Assembly: GCA_036514635.1 (NCBI GenBank)
Contig: DATBWU010000249.1
Coordinates: forward strand, 1-8,572
DNA length: 8,572 bases
DNA from: DASSFZ01 sp036514635
Lineage (GTDB): Bacteria; Chloroflexota; Anaerolineae; Fen-1058
Direction: 5' to 3'
How positions within the stretch are numbered: the stretch's first letter is position 1; every line of letters begins with the position of its first letter. Position numbers and translations under genes: made by a program. Under the pieces are notes generated by a model. The model was not told the origin of the DNA, searched no databases, and saw only the letters and a list, made by a program, of their open reading frames with translations. Positions 1-6,032 of the stretch are shown piece by piece.

Positions 1-117
1 GAGCATTTGCTCATCGGTCAGATCGGCCAGCAGTTCCAGTTCGCGAGTCCGGGCGTCGCATAATTGCTGAATCAACTCCGATGCCGTTTGAGTGAAGCCT
101 GCATCGTCCATATCCAT
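1..117 (-). CDS. egtB: N-terminal part of probable ergothioneine biosynthesis protein EgtB (partial, runs off the window)
   Basis: Only 39 codons are present; the gene continues beyond position 1. The start is the ATG at 115-117, preceded on the minus strand by AAGGGAG (123-129) at 5 nt, a good ribosome binding site. The peptide has an amphipathic helix with ARTRELELLADLTDEQML at residues 22-39, which resembles the start of the DinB-like domain of EgtB proteins (helix with R-T then L..LsDEq). EgtB is an iron-dependent sulfoxide synthase joining gamma-glutamylcysteine or cysteine to hercynine, the product of EgtD. The egtD gene lies directly upstream on the same strand, which strengthens the call. 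The two are separated by about 160 nt of repeats, so egtB may have its own expression signals. The catalytic FGE-sulfatase-like domain is outside the window. Another DinB-family protein is the main alternative. Confidence 0.6.
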   Translation of the reverse strand, partial: MDMDDAGFTQTASELIQQLCDARTRELELLADLTDEQML

Positions 118-132
118 CCGTTCTCCCTTAGC

Positions 133-167
133 CAGTTATCAGTGGGCAGTTGACAGTTATTAGTTAG
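133..167. repeat. Five degenerate tandem heptamers
   Basis: The sequence splits exactly into seven-base units: CAGTTAT, CAGTGGG, CAGTTGA, CAGTTAT, TAGTTAG. Units 1 and 4 are identical and all five share AGT at positions 2-4. The array lies just upstream of egtB, a few bases beyond its ribosome binding site. It resembles the short tandemly repeated heptamers (STRR) described in cyanobacterial intergenic DNA; function is unknown. This is read directly from the sequence. Confidence 0.75.
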
Positions 168-182
168 GACTTGTCCAAATAT

Positions 183-263
183 AACTTCCGCCCTGAGACG
201 AAGGACGAACGACGATAGACCAATGCGTTCGTCTTTGGTCGTTCGTCATTGTGGTGGGAAGTT
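183..263. repeat. Multi-tier inverted repeat between egtD and egtB
   Basis: An outer stem AACTTCC (183-189) / GGAAGTT (257-263) encloses a perfect 10-bp stem GACGAACGAC (204-213) / GTCGTTCGTC (238-247). Inside it, AGAC (217-220) pairs with GTCT (231-234) and AA (222-223) with TT (228-229), leaving the small loop TGCG at 224-227. There is no U-run after the stem on either strand, so a classical terminator is unlikely. CGTTCGTC also occurs twice in direct orientation (226-233 and 240-247), and TTGTCC flanks the structure at 171-176 and 262-267. It could be a dispersed intergenic repeat, or an RNA structure at the 3' end of the egtD message. Confidence 0.6.
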
Positions 264-279
264 GTCCCTGGACGCCGCC

Positions 280-1257
280 TTAGGCAGTCGTCAGGTACTG
301 CACGCTGAAGTGTCGCCGGTCGTCCATCCATACTTGACGCACGGTGAAACCCGCCTGCGCAGCCAGTGACGCGAACTCTTCTACAGCATACTTGCACGAG
401 ATTTCGGTCAAGATGCTTTCGCCCTGCTCGAAACGGAACGCCGTTCCGTCCACACGAACCGTCTGCTCGACCCGGCTGACCAAGTGCATCTCGATCCGGC
501 CCTGGCCCGCGTTGTAGAATGCGCGGTGCGCGAACCGATCGATGCGAAAATCCGCGTGAAACTCGCGATTGATCCGCGCCAGCATGTTCAGGTTGAACTC
601 CGCCGTGACACCCGCGCGATCGTTGTAAGCCAGGTTCAAGATGGCCGGGTCTTTCTTCACGTCGACGCCGATGAGCAGTCCCCCGCCCGGCTCGACCAGC
701 TCGGCGATGCGCTTCATGAAACTCACGGCTTCGCGCGGATAGAAATTGCCGATTGTGGAGCCTGGGAAGAACGCGACCTTAGTCGCGGCGGGCCTGTGGA
801 TCGATGGCAGTTCGCAGGCCGTGGTATAGTCCGCGCGGACGGCGATTACCTCAAGACCGGGATATGACCCGGCAAGACCCGACGCCGAGCGGATCAAGTG
901 CTCTTTGGAGATGTCGATGGCAATGTACGCAGCCGGATCGCGGAGATGATCGAGCAGGATTCGGGTTTTCTTGCTGCTGCCACTTCCGTATTCGACCAAG
1001 AGGCATCTCTCACCGATAAGCGCAGCTATTTCCCCGGCGTGCTCGCGCATAATCGCAATCTCAGTCCGGGTCAGGTAATACTCTTCCAGGTCGCAGATCT
1101 GGTCGAACAGTTGCGAGCCGTGTTCGTCATAGAACAACTTGGCGGGGAGTTCCTTCCTCGGCGTTCGCAGCCCTTGAAGGACTTCGTCACGAAGGCTGTC
1201 CGTATCCAGTTCGCACTCGTAAAGCCGGATGAGATTGCCGATGCGCGTGTTCTGCAT
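280..1257 (-). CDS. egtD: L-histidine N(alpha)-methyltransferase EgtD
   Basis: Encodes a 325-residue SAM-dependent enzyme that trimethylates histidine to hercynine, the first step of ergothioneine synthesis. Mycobacterial EgtD is close to this length (about 320 residues). Family motifs in order: KLFYDEHGSQLFDQI (40-54) and YYLTRTE (60-66) of the substrate site; LVEYGSGSSKKTRILL (87-102), the SAM-binding glycine loop; IAIDIS (112-117); FFPGSTIGNF (163-172); YNDRAGVTAEFN (211-222); IEMH (255-258); and ILTEISCKY (282-290), whose Glu and Ser contact the substrate in known EgtD. The ATG at 1255-1257 is chosen because the conserved domain begins just after it. The frame stays open to 1374, but the extra 39 residues (arginine-rich, non-conserved) run through a long hairpin and look non-coding. 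No Shine-Dalgarno sequence precedes this ATG, which is odd. A partial egtB follows, forming a two-gene ergothioneine set. Confidence 0.93.
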   Translation of the reverse strand: MQNTRIGNLIRLYECELDTDSLRDEVLQGLRTPRKELPAKLFYDEHGSQLFDQICDLEEYYLTRTEIAIMREHAGEIAALIGERCLLVEYGSGSSKKTRILLDHLRDPAAYIAIDISKEHLIRSASGLAGSYPGLEVIAVRADYTTACELPSIHRPAATKVAFFPGSTIGNFYPREAVSFMKRIAELVEPGGGLLIGVDVKKDPAILNLAYNDRAGVTAEFNLNMLARINREFHADFRIDRFAHRAFYNAGQGRIEMHLVSRVEQTVRVDGTAFRFEQGESILTEISCKYAVEEFASLAAQAGFTVRQVWMDDRRHFSVQYLTTA

Positions 1258-1298
1258 GATCGACTGGCCCGATCTATCTCGATATCGTAAAACGAATT

Positions 1299-1356
1299 GG
1301 AGTCGAGGCTTTAGTCGGGCGCGAGTGCTCCTCGCTCCGTCTGAAGGCTCGACTCC
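1299..1356. repeat. Long 58-nt hairpin in the hepT-egtD gap / egtD leader
   Basis: GGAGTCGAG (1299-1307) pairs perfectly with CTCGACTCC (1348-1356). After a single G-G mismatch, CTTTAG (1309-1314) pairs with CTGAAG (1341-1346) with one G-T pair. After a short internal loop, GCGCGAG (1319-1325) pairs with CTCGCTC (1331-1337) with one mismatch around the loop TGCTC. The structure lies 42 nt upstream of the egtD start and 43 nt past the hepT stop. Neither side has a T-run. It may be a leader structure of egtD, an end-of-message structure for mntA-hepT, or a dispersed repeat. Confidence 0.7.
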
Positions 1357-1380
1357 ATGACTGCGTTGAGCCACAGCCAG

Positions 1381-1386
1381 ATTATA
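1381..1386 (-). promoter_or_regulatory. Possible -10 box upstream of egtD
   Basis: The minus strand reads TATAAT, a perfect consensus -10 hexamer, 124 nt upstream of the egtD start. No convincing -35 box is found 16-18 bp further upstream, where the hepT 3' end lies, and there is no TGn extension. If used, the transcript would carry the 58-nt hairpin in its leader. Weak call. Confidence 0.3.
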
Positions 1387-1399
1387 ACTCGAGGTGGAA

Positions 1400-1744
1400 T
1401 CAGTTACCTTCTGCCGCGATAATACGCCTCACTCGGTCAAGCAAAGGCGGAATCTTGTTTGTTACAACATCCCACAGCGTCTCATCGTCAAGGCCGAAAT
1501 AGACATGTGCCAGCACGTCGCGCAATCCAGCGATTTTTCGCCATTCGACTTCCGGGTTGCGATCGCGTATTTCCTGCGGTACGTTCTTGGCTGCTTCGCC
1601 GATGATTTCAAGGTTCCGAACGACCGCATCATAGATCGCGCTGTTGGCGAGGAACTCCCGGAAACTCATTCCTTGCACGTATCGCAGGATTTTGTTCCCA
1701 CTCTCCAAAATATCTTCAAGATACAGGCGGAAATCACGCGACAC
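1400..1744 (-). CDS. hepT: HepT-type HEPN ribonuclease toxin (DUF86 family)
   Basis: A 114-residue all-helical protein of the HEPN/DUF86 family, the RNase toxin of type VII MntA-HepT modules. The diagnostic RX4HXY motif is intact: R75, DVLA, H80, V, Y82. It follows a helix with AIYDAVVRNLEIIGEAAKN (37-55), typical of the family. In the studied Shewanella pair, the antitoxin AMPylates the motif tyrosine to silence the toxin; Y82 is the equivalent here, by inference. Start is GTG at 1742-1744, supported by GAGAGG (1751-1756) at 6 nt; both lie inside the end of mntA. The 11-nt overlap with mntA implies translational coupling. The stretch around hepT has visibly lower GC (about 48% in 1441-1500) than the metabolic genes. 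Confidence 0.9.
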   Translation of the reverse strand: MSRDFRLYLEDILESGNKILRYVQGMSFREFLANSAIYDAVVRNLEIIGEAAKNVPQEIRDRNPEVEWRKIAGLRDVLAHVYFGLDDETLWDVVTNKIPPLLDRVRRIIAAEGN

Positions 1745-2024
1745 GAATGGCCTCTCGCTCTACGTATGGCCGGACACGCGGCTTGAGTGACCGGGGCGTA
1801 ACGAGATCGACTTGCACCCCCAGAAGGTCCTCCAGGTAGATTTTGAGTCCCATGTAACGGTCAAAAGTGGGAATGCCCTCGAACTCCACCAGGAAATCCA
1901 CATCGCTTTGCAAACCGGCTTCATCTCTCGCCATCGACCCAAAGAGCGAGAGCGATTTAACGCCGAACGCTTTCAGTTCTGTCTGTCGGTCGTTCAACAA
2001 CCGGAGAACTTCATCTCGTCTCAT
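1734..2024 (-). CDS. mntA: MntA-type minimal nucleotidyltransferase antitoxin
   Basis: A 96-residue minimal nucleotidyltransferase, partner of the downstream HepT toxin. The signature GSX10DXD is exact: GS at residues 29-30, ten residues, then D41-V-D43, followed by FLVEFE. A third acidic residue, D73 in VQVDLVTP, completes the expected metal-binding triad, so the enzyme looks active. Known MntA proteins transfer AMP from ATP onto the HepT toxin. The first ATG (2022-2024) has GAGGGG (2033-2038) at 8 nt; a GTG immediately before it (2025-2027, 5 nt from the same site) is an equally possible start giving 97 residues. The gene comes first in the operon and overlaps hepT by 11 nt. It begins 53 nt after the apgM stop on the same strand; no separate promoter is obvious, so read-through from apgM is possible. 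Confidence 0.9.
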   Translation of the reverse strand: MRRDEVLRLLNDRQTELKAFGVKSLSLFGSMARDEAGLQSDVDFLVEFEGIPTFDRYMGLKIYLEDLLGVQVDLVTPRSLKPRVRPYVEREAIRVA

Positions 2025-2077
2025 CACTCTTTCCCCTCAAGGCAATCCGGCATGGAAAGTTCGCGTTCCGGCCCGCG

Positions 2078-3286
2078 TCATGCGCCGAACTTCTGCAAGC
2101 GCTTGGCGTGCGCCAGCGCCAACGGCATCAAGTCCGTCGCCGGGAAGGTACCCAGCGCGCCCTTCAGGCATTCCGTTTCGCCGAAGGCCGTGGCCGTGTC
2201 GCGCCGCGTCACGCCGGGCGCCCACAACAAGGCAGGCACGGGATGCCAGGAATGCGATTTCAGGACGCTCGGCGTCGAGTGATCGCCGGTGACAATCAAC
2301 ACGTCCGGTTTCAGCTCCAACAGGCCGGGCAGCGCCGCATCGACCGTTTCGATCGCCTTCGCCTTGCCGACGAAGTCGCCATCTTCGCCGCGACTGTCGG
2401 TCGGCTTGATGTGGACGAAGAAGAAATCGTACGCATCCCAGAACGCCTTGACTGTGGCGAACTCGTCGGCGGGCGAGTCGCCGTCGAAGTCGATCACGTC
2501 CATGCCGACCAGCCGCGACACACCCTTGTACATCGGGTAAACCGCGACACACGCCGAGCGCAAGCCGTACACATCCGGGAAGCGCGGCAAGCCCGGATCA
2601 GAGGCGATGCCGCGCAGCGTCAGCGCGTTGGCCGGATGCTCGTTCTTCAGAATCTCGCGCGCTTTCGCGATCCACTCGTTGAACAACGCGGCGGTCGGCT
2701 CGGCTTCGGGCGCGTGCGCCTGCGCGCGGAGTGGCGGCGCTTTGCGTTGCGGATCGGTATCGCCGACGCGCGGATCGAGTCCTTCGCCGCGCAAGATCAG
2801 GCAGAAGCGATAATCCTTCACCGGCTCGACGAACATCTCGACGCCGGGCAGTGTGCTCGGTCGGAGTTTGTTGCACAGTTCGACGCACTTCTCGGTGGGG
2901 ATGCGCCCCGCGCGTCGATCGATGATATTGCCGTCCGCATCGACAGTGCAGAAGTTGCCGCGCGCGGCCACGTCGCCCGGTTGCAGATCGAAGCCGATGC
3001 CGAGCGATTCCAGGACGCCGCGCCCGATCTGATATTGAACGGCATCGTATCCAAACAGCGCCAAGTGTGCCGGGCCTGATCCGGGCGTCAGGCCGGGACG
3101 AACCGGGATGTGCAGCCCCACATTGCCCTCGTTAGCCAGCCGATCGAAATTGGGTATCTTGGCATATTCCAGTTCGGTGGGGCCGTTCGGCTCGCGCGGA
3201 ATGCCGCCCAGGCCATCCATCACCAACAGCACAATCTTGGATTGGTTGGGCGTAATAAGCTCCTTGAGAAGTTCAAAATCTGCCAT
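2078..3286 (-). CDS. apgM: Cofactor-independent phosphoglycerate mutase, archaeal type (ApgM)
   Basis: A 402-residue cytosolic metalloenzyme of the alkaline phosphatase superfamily interconverting 3- and 2-phosphoglycerate. Features in order: VLLVMDGLGG (19-28) with metal ligand D24; LTPGSGPAHLALFGYD (66-81) with the likely catalytic Ser70; GRGVLESLGIGFDL (88-101); AARGNFCTVD (107-116) and DRRAGR (123-128); VYPMYKGVSRLVGMD (249-263); HIKPTDSRGEDGD (292-304), D335-H336 in VTGDHSTP and SHSWHPVP (344-351), supplying the remaining metal ligands. Length matches archaeal-type rather than the roughly 510-residue GpmI type. The ATG at 3284-3286 is chosen because AAGGAG (3291-3296) lies 4 nt before it; the frame is open to 3367, but the extra 27 residues precede the domain and cross the promoter. 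It is divergent from yvcK and links functionally to gap and pgk. Confidence 0.93.
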   Translation of the reverse strand: MADFELLKELITPNQSKIVLLVMDGLGGIPREPNGPTELEYAKIPNFDRLANEGNVGLHIPVRPGLTPGSGPAHLALFGYDAVQYQIGRGVLESLGIGFDLQPGDVAARGNFCTVDADGNIIDRRAGRIPTEKCVELCNKLRPSTLPGVEMFVEPVKDYRFCLILRGEGLDPRVGDTDPQRKAPPLRAQAHAPEAEPTAALFNEWIAKAREILKNEHPANALTLRGIASDPGLPRFPDVYGLRSACVAVYPMYKGVSRLVGMDVIDFDGDSPADEFATVKAFWDAYDFFFVHIKPTDSRGEDGDFVGKAKAIETVDAALPGLLELKPDVLIVTGDHSTPSVLKSHSWHPVPALLWAPGVTRRDTATAFGETECLKGALGTFPATDLMPLALAHAKRLQKFGA

Positions 3287-3323
3287 GTGGCTCCTTGTCA
3301 CACACTCTGGGAAAGTCGAGGCG

Positions 3324-3352
3324 ATTATAACACCCTCGATGCCATCCGTGAA
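3324..3352 (-). promoter_or_regulatory. Promoter for apgM (extended -10)
   Basis: On the minus strand, TTCACG (3347-3352, four of six bases of the -35 consensus) is followed by a 17-bp spacer and a perfect TATAAT (3324-3329) preceded by TGT, an extended -10. Transcription would start near 3317, about 30 nt before the apgM ATG. Confidence 0.65.
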
Positions 3353-3374
3353 AGTGTCCTTTGACACCCTCGAT
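3330..3374. repeat. Direct repeat ACACCCTCGAT in the divergent control region, with a dyad between
   Basis: The 11-mer ACACCCTCGAT occurs exactly at 3330-3340 and 3364-3374, 34 bp apart in the same orientation. The first copy abuts the -10 box and lies in the spacer of the apgM promoter; the second overlaps the -35 box and spacer of the yvcK promoter. Between them, GTGTC (3354-3358) and GACAC (3363-3367) form a 5-bp dyad over the yvcK -35. The placement fits operator sites for a shared regulator, but no known regulator consensus is recognised. Confidence 0.5.
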
Positions 3375-3389
3375 CGATTCTGTTAGAAT
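3361..3389 (+). promoter_or_regulatory. Sigma70-type promoter for yvcK
   Basis: A perfect TTGACA (3361-3366), a 17-bp spacer and TAGAAT (3384-3389, five of six). The start point would be near 3396, giving a leader of about 18 nt before the GTG start of yvcK. This is the strongest promoter in the window. Confidence 0.8.
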
Positions 3390-3413
3390 CGTCCCGGCCC
3401 CTCAGGACGTGCT

Positions 3414-4802
3414 GTGAGTCGAACTCCTGCCCCACCCCGCTGGATCGAACGTCTGCGTGCCGCCGGTGTCTTCCGCTGGCTGACGATCGGCATTGGAGTC
3501 AAGCGCTGGATCGTGGTTCTGCTGGCGGGCACAACGCTGATCGGGCTCGGTCTGGCGTACGTGCTGATCGACGTTTACCGAGATGTGCCGTTGCCCGGCA
3601 TCTTCTACTACGTCACGCTCCAGTTCCTGCCGCACCTGGTGCGCGGGCTGATCCTGGGTGCGGCCGGGCTGGCACTGATCGGCATCAGCCTGATCCGAAC
3701 CGGCCAGTCGCTCCTGGCTCCATTCGAGCGCCCCGGGAACGTGCCCATTGCCGAGGCGATGCTCCAGCATCGACAGCGCGGGCGCGGGCCTAAGATCGTC
3801 GCGATCGGCGGGGGCACGGGCCTGTCAACCCTGCTGCGCGGCATCAAGTTGTACACGTCCAACATCACGGCGATTGTCACCGTCGGCGACGACGGCGGAT
3901 CGTCGGGGCGGCTGCGCCGCGAGATGGGCATCTTGCCGCCCGGCGACTTTCGGCAATGCATCGCGGCGCTGGCGAACGACGAAGCCTTGACGACGCACCT
4001 GTTCAAATATCGCTTCAACACACGCGAGACCGGCGAGGACGCCACGGGGCTTGGCGGCCACGCTTTCGGCAACCTGTTCATCGTCGCGATGGCGAACATC
4101 ACCGGGTCGTTTGAATCGGGGCTGGCCGAATCGAGCCGGGTGCTGGCCGTGCGCGGGCGCGTCCTGCCCGCCACCGTAACGCCGCTCATACTCGTCGGCG
4201 ATCTGCGCGATCACCAGACCAACGCGGTGCGGCGCGTCGAAGGCGAATCGGTGATTACGCACGCGGGCGCGACTATCGTGCACCTGTCGATCAGGCCGGA
4301 GGACGTGCACGCTTATCCCGACGCCATTCGCGCCATCCTCGACGCCGACCTGATCGCGCTCGCACCCGGCAGCCTCTTCACCAGCCTGCTGCCGAACCTG
4401 CTCGTGCCCGGCATCGCCGAGGCCATTCGCGCAGCACGCGGTGTATGTGTTTACGTGTGCAACGTGGCGACGCAGCACGGCGAAACCATGCACTTCACCA
4501 TCGACGATCACCTGAAGACCATCGAGCAGTACGTCGGCGCAGGACTCGTGGACGCGGTCATCGCCAATTCGCGCGGCGGCATCGACTGGGTCGATATTCC
4601 GTCCGGCGTGGGCGAAATGATTGCCTTCGAACCGGGTGGTTCCCGCAAGCCGCCGATCTTCGGCTACGATGTCATCGACGAGGCCGCGCCGTGGCGACAC
4701 GACAGTCCCAAGCTGGCCCTGGCGCTGATGGAGACGCTGGGCCGCCTGCGCTTGCAGCCCCCTCGCGGGCGCGGGCGAAACAGGAGAATCCGGCCACTCT
4801 GA
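3414..4802 (+). CDS. yvcK: YvcK/CofD-like UDP-sugar-binding protein with N-terminal membrane anchor
   Basis: A 462-residue protein. Residues 1-30 are basic, followed by two hydrophobic segments (about 32-53 and 75-95), so the protein is likely membrane-anchored; then comes a full YvcK domain (about 127-445). Motifs: KIVAIGGGTGLSTLLRGIK (127-145), TVGDDGGSSGRLR (156-168), PPGDFRQCIAAL (175-186), GHAFGNL (215-221), LAPGSLFTSLLPNLLVPGI (316-334) and CNVATQHGET (349-358). Bacillus YvcK is about 320 residues, soluble, binds UDP-N-acetylglucosamine and is needed for growth on gluconeogenic carbon and for normal cell-wall synthesis. The added anchor and the arginine-rich tail (RGRGRNRRIR, 451-460) are extra. 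Start is GTG at 3414, with AGGA at 3404-3407, just downstream of a strong promoter. A transfer role like CofD is less likely given the YvcK-type motifs. The next gene begins 2 nt after its stop. Confidence 0.92.
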   Translation: MSRTPAPPRWIERLRAAGVFRWLTIGIGVKRWIVVLLAGTTLIGLGLAYVLIDVYRDVPLPGIFYYVTLQFLPHLVRGLILGAAGLALIGISLIRTGQSLLAPFERPGNVPIAEAMLQHRQRGRGPKIVAIGGGTGLSTLLRGIKLYTSNITAIVTVGDDGGSSGRLRREMGILPPGDFRQCIAALANDEALTTHLFKYRFNTRETGEDATGLGGHAFGNLFIVAMANITGSFESGLAESSRVLAVRGRVLPATVTPLILVGDLRDHQTNAVRRVEGESVITHAGATIVHLSIRPEDVHAYPDAIRAILDADLIALAPGSLFTSLLPNLLVPGIAEAIRAARGVCVYVCNVATQHGETMHFTIDDHLKTIEQYVGAGLVDAVIANSRGGIDWVDIPSGVGEMIAFEPGGSRKPPIFGYDVIDEAAPWRHDSPKLALALMETLGRLRLQPPRGRGRNRRIRPL

Positions 4803-4804
4803 TC

Positions 4805-5995
4805 ATGTCGCTTTCACGCCGCGAATTCCTGACCTGGCTCGGCGCTACGGGCGCCGCCATAGCCGGCATCAGTCGGCCCGAGCCGATCGTATTCCCAACG
4901 CTCGAAGACCTGCTGCCGTATTACGCGGAGAGCACGCGCCGCAACATCGTGCGCCGGCGCGGCCAGCGCGCCATCTTGTCCAGCCGCATCTACCCCAAAG
5001 GCACGTTCGTTCGAGATGCCTGCTACGGCCCGCTGGCGCTGAACGATGTCGCGCTCAGCAGCGATTGCTATCGCTGGTTCGAGCGCACGCAGCTGCCCGG
5101 CGGTCAGATCATGACCGCCGTCGGTTTCACGGAAGAGGATCAGGGCTGGCTCACGCCGATGGATGACGACTCGTCGCTGCTGTTCGTGATCTGGTCGGCC
5201 TGGCTGGCACGCCGAGGTGTCGAGGTCAAGCGAGACGTGGTGGAGCAGGCCTTCGCGTACATCCAATCGCACGTCAATGCGGACGGCGAGTTCGTCTCAC
5301 CTGCCGGGCCGTTTCGCTACTGGGCCGATACGGTCAGCCCGGAAGCGCCGGAGCGTATCACGCACAACCAGGGTCTGTACGCGCTCGCGTTGAAGGCGAT
5401 GCGCAGCCTGGGCTGGAGTGGCGTGACAGACGATCAGGTGACAGCGGCGAAGCAGCGCTACGCCCGCTGCTATGATCCGTCACTGAAGTCATTGACGCTG
5501 GGCCGCGACACCTGGTGGGCGCTCAAGCAGGACATCTCCAGCGTGTTCCCGGAGTTCCTGTTCCGCTGGGCCTTCGCCGATAGCGCCCTGCCCGACGCCG
5601 TGATCATGGACACTGTGGCACGCTGCGTGCAGACCGCCTCAGTCTACGAAAATGGTAAAATAGCGGGTATCAAGGTCATCTGCGACACAGGCGGCGCATT
5701 CCTGCCGGCCGATCGGTTCAACGCCTCTGTGCTGAACAGCCCGGGCGACTATCAGAACGGCGGCTACTGGCCCATGTACACGTTGATCGCGCTGGCGCTG
5801 GCTTACAAGATCGCGCCGTCGCAAGAGTACAAATCGATCGTCGAAACGCTGGTCATCGCCGAGTTGAGCGATCACGTCTCCAAAGAGGTCATCCGGCTGA
5901 AGCCGGGCGAAGTCGGCACGTGGGACCCCAAGCGCAACGGGTACACCTGGAATGCGTTGATTGCACCGGCGCTGAGGTGGGCCGGGATCGTTTGA
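4805..5995 (+). CDS. Tat-exported protein resembling six-hairpin (alpha/alpha)6 glycosidases
   Basis: A 396-residue protein of uncertain function. The N-terminus MSLSRREFLTWLGATGAAIA carries a twin-arginine motif (S4-R5-R6-E7-F8-L9) and a short hydrophobic stretch, indicating folded export through Tat; no lipobox cysteine is seen. The rest resembles (alpha/alpha)6-barrel sugar enzymes (GH15/amylo-glucosidase type): FVRDACYGPLAL (68-79), an acidic cluster PMDDDSSLLFVIWSAWLARRG (118-138), FRYWADTVSPEAPERITHNQG (170-190), NGGYWPMYTLIALALAYK (318-335), and NGYTWNALIAPALRWAG (378-394) at the end. Possible acids are D71, D120-D122, E162 and D176, but I cannot name the catalytic pair. The ATG at 4805 is chosen for the Tat signal; the frame is open upstream but overlaps yvcK. 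AGGAG at 4782-4786 is 18 nt away, too far to be ideal, so coupling to yvcK is likely. Substrate is unknown. Confidence 0.65.
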   Translation: MSLSRREFLTWLGATGAAIAGISRPEPIVFPTLEDLLPYYAESTRRNIVRRRGQRAILSSRIYPKGTFVRDACYGPLALNDVALSSDCYRWFERTQLPGGQIMTAVGFTEEDQGWLTPMDDDSSLLFVIWSAWLARRGVEVKRDVVEQAFAYIQSHVNADGEFVSPAGPFRYWADTVSPEAPERITHNQGLYALALKAMRSLGWSGVTDDQVTAAKQRYARCYDPSLKSLTLGRDTWWALKQDISSVFPEFLFRWAFADSALPDAVIMDTVARCVQTASVYENGKIAGIKVICDTGGAFLPADRFNASVLNSPGDYQNGGYWPMYTLIALALAYKIAPSQEYKSIVETLVIAELSDHVSKEVIRLKPGEVGTWDPKRNGYTWNALIAPALRWAGIV

Positions 5996-6032
5996 GCAAC
6001 GGATGGTAACGGAAAAACGGATGCCCATTATC

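Noticed and set aside
201..250. Rho-independent terminator after egtD
   Set aside because: The stem is good but not GC-rich at its base and no U-run follows on the minus strand.
1258..1374. 39-residue N-terminal extension of egtD
   Set aside because: Open frame only; Arg-rich, not family-like, and it runs through the 58-nt hairpin. The family's length fits the ATG at 1257.
2108..3079. 323-codon open frame on the plus strand opposite apgM
   Set aside because: Antisense shadow of a high-GC gene; Arg-rich translation with no recognisable domain.
3287..3367. 27-residue N-terminal extension of apgM
   Set aside because: It covers the apgM promoter, and the ATG at 3286 has a strong AAGGAG directly before it.
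3825..4700. 291-codon minus-strand frame opposite yvcK
   Set aside because: Antisense shadow; no domain and no promoter or ribosome binding site.
4445..4804. Upstream extension of the Tat-protein reading frame
   Set aside because: It lies wholly inside yvcK in another frame and would bury the Tat signal in mid-protein.
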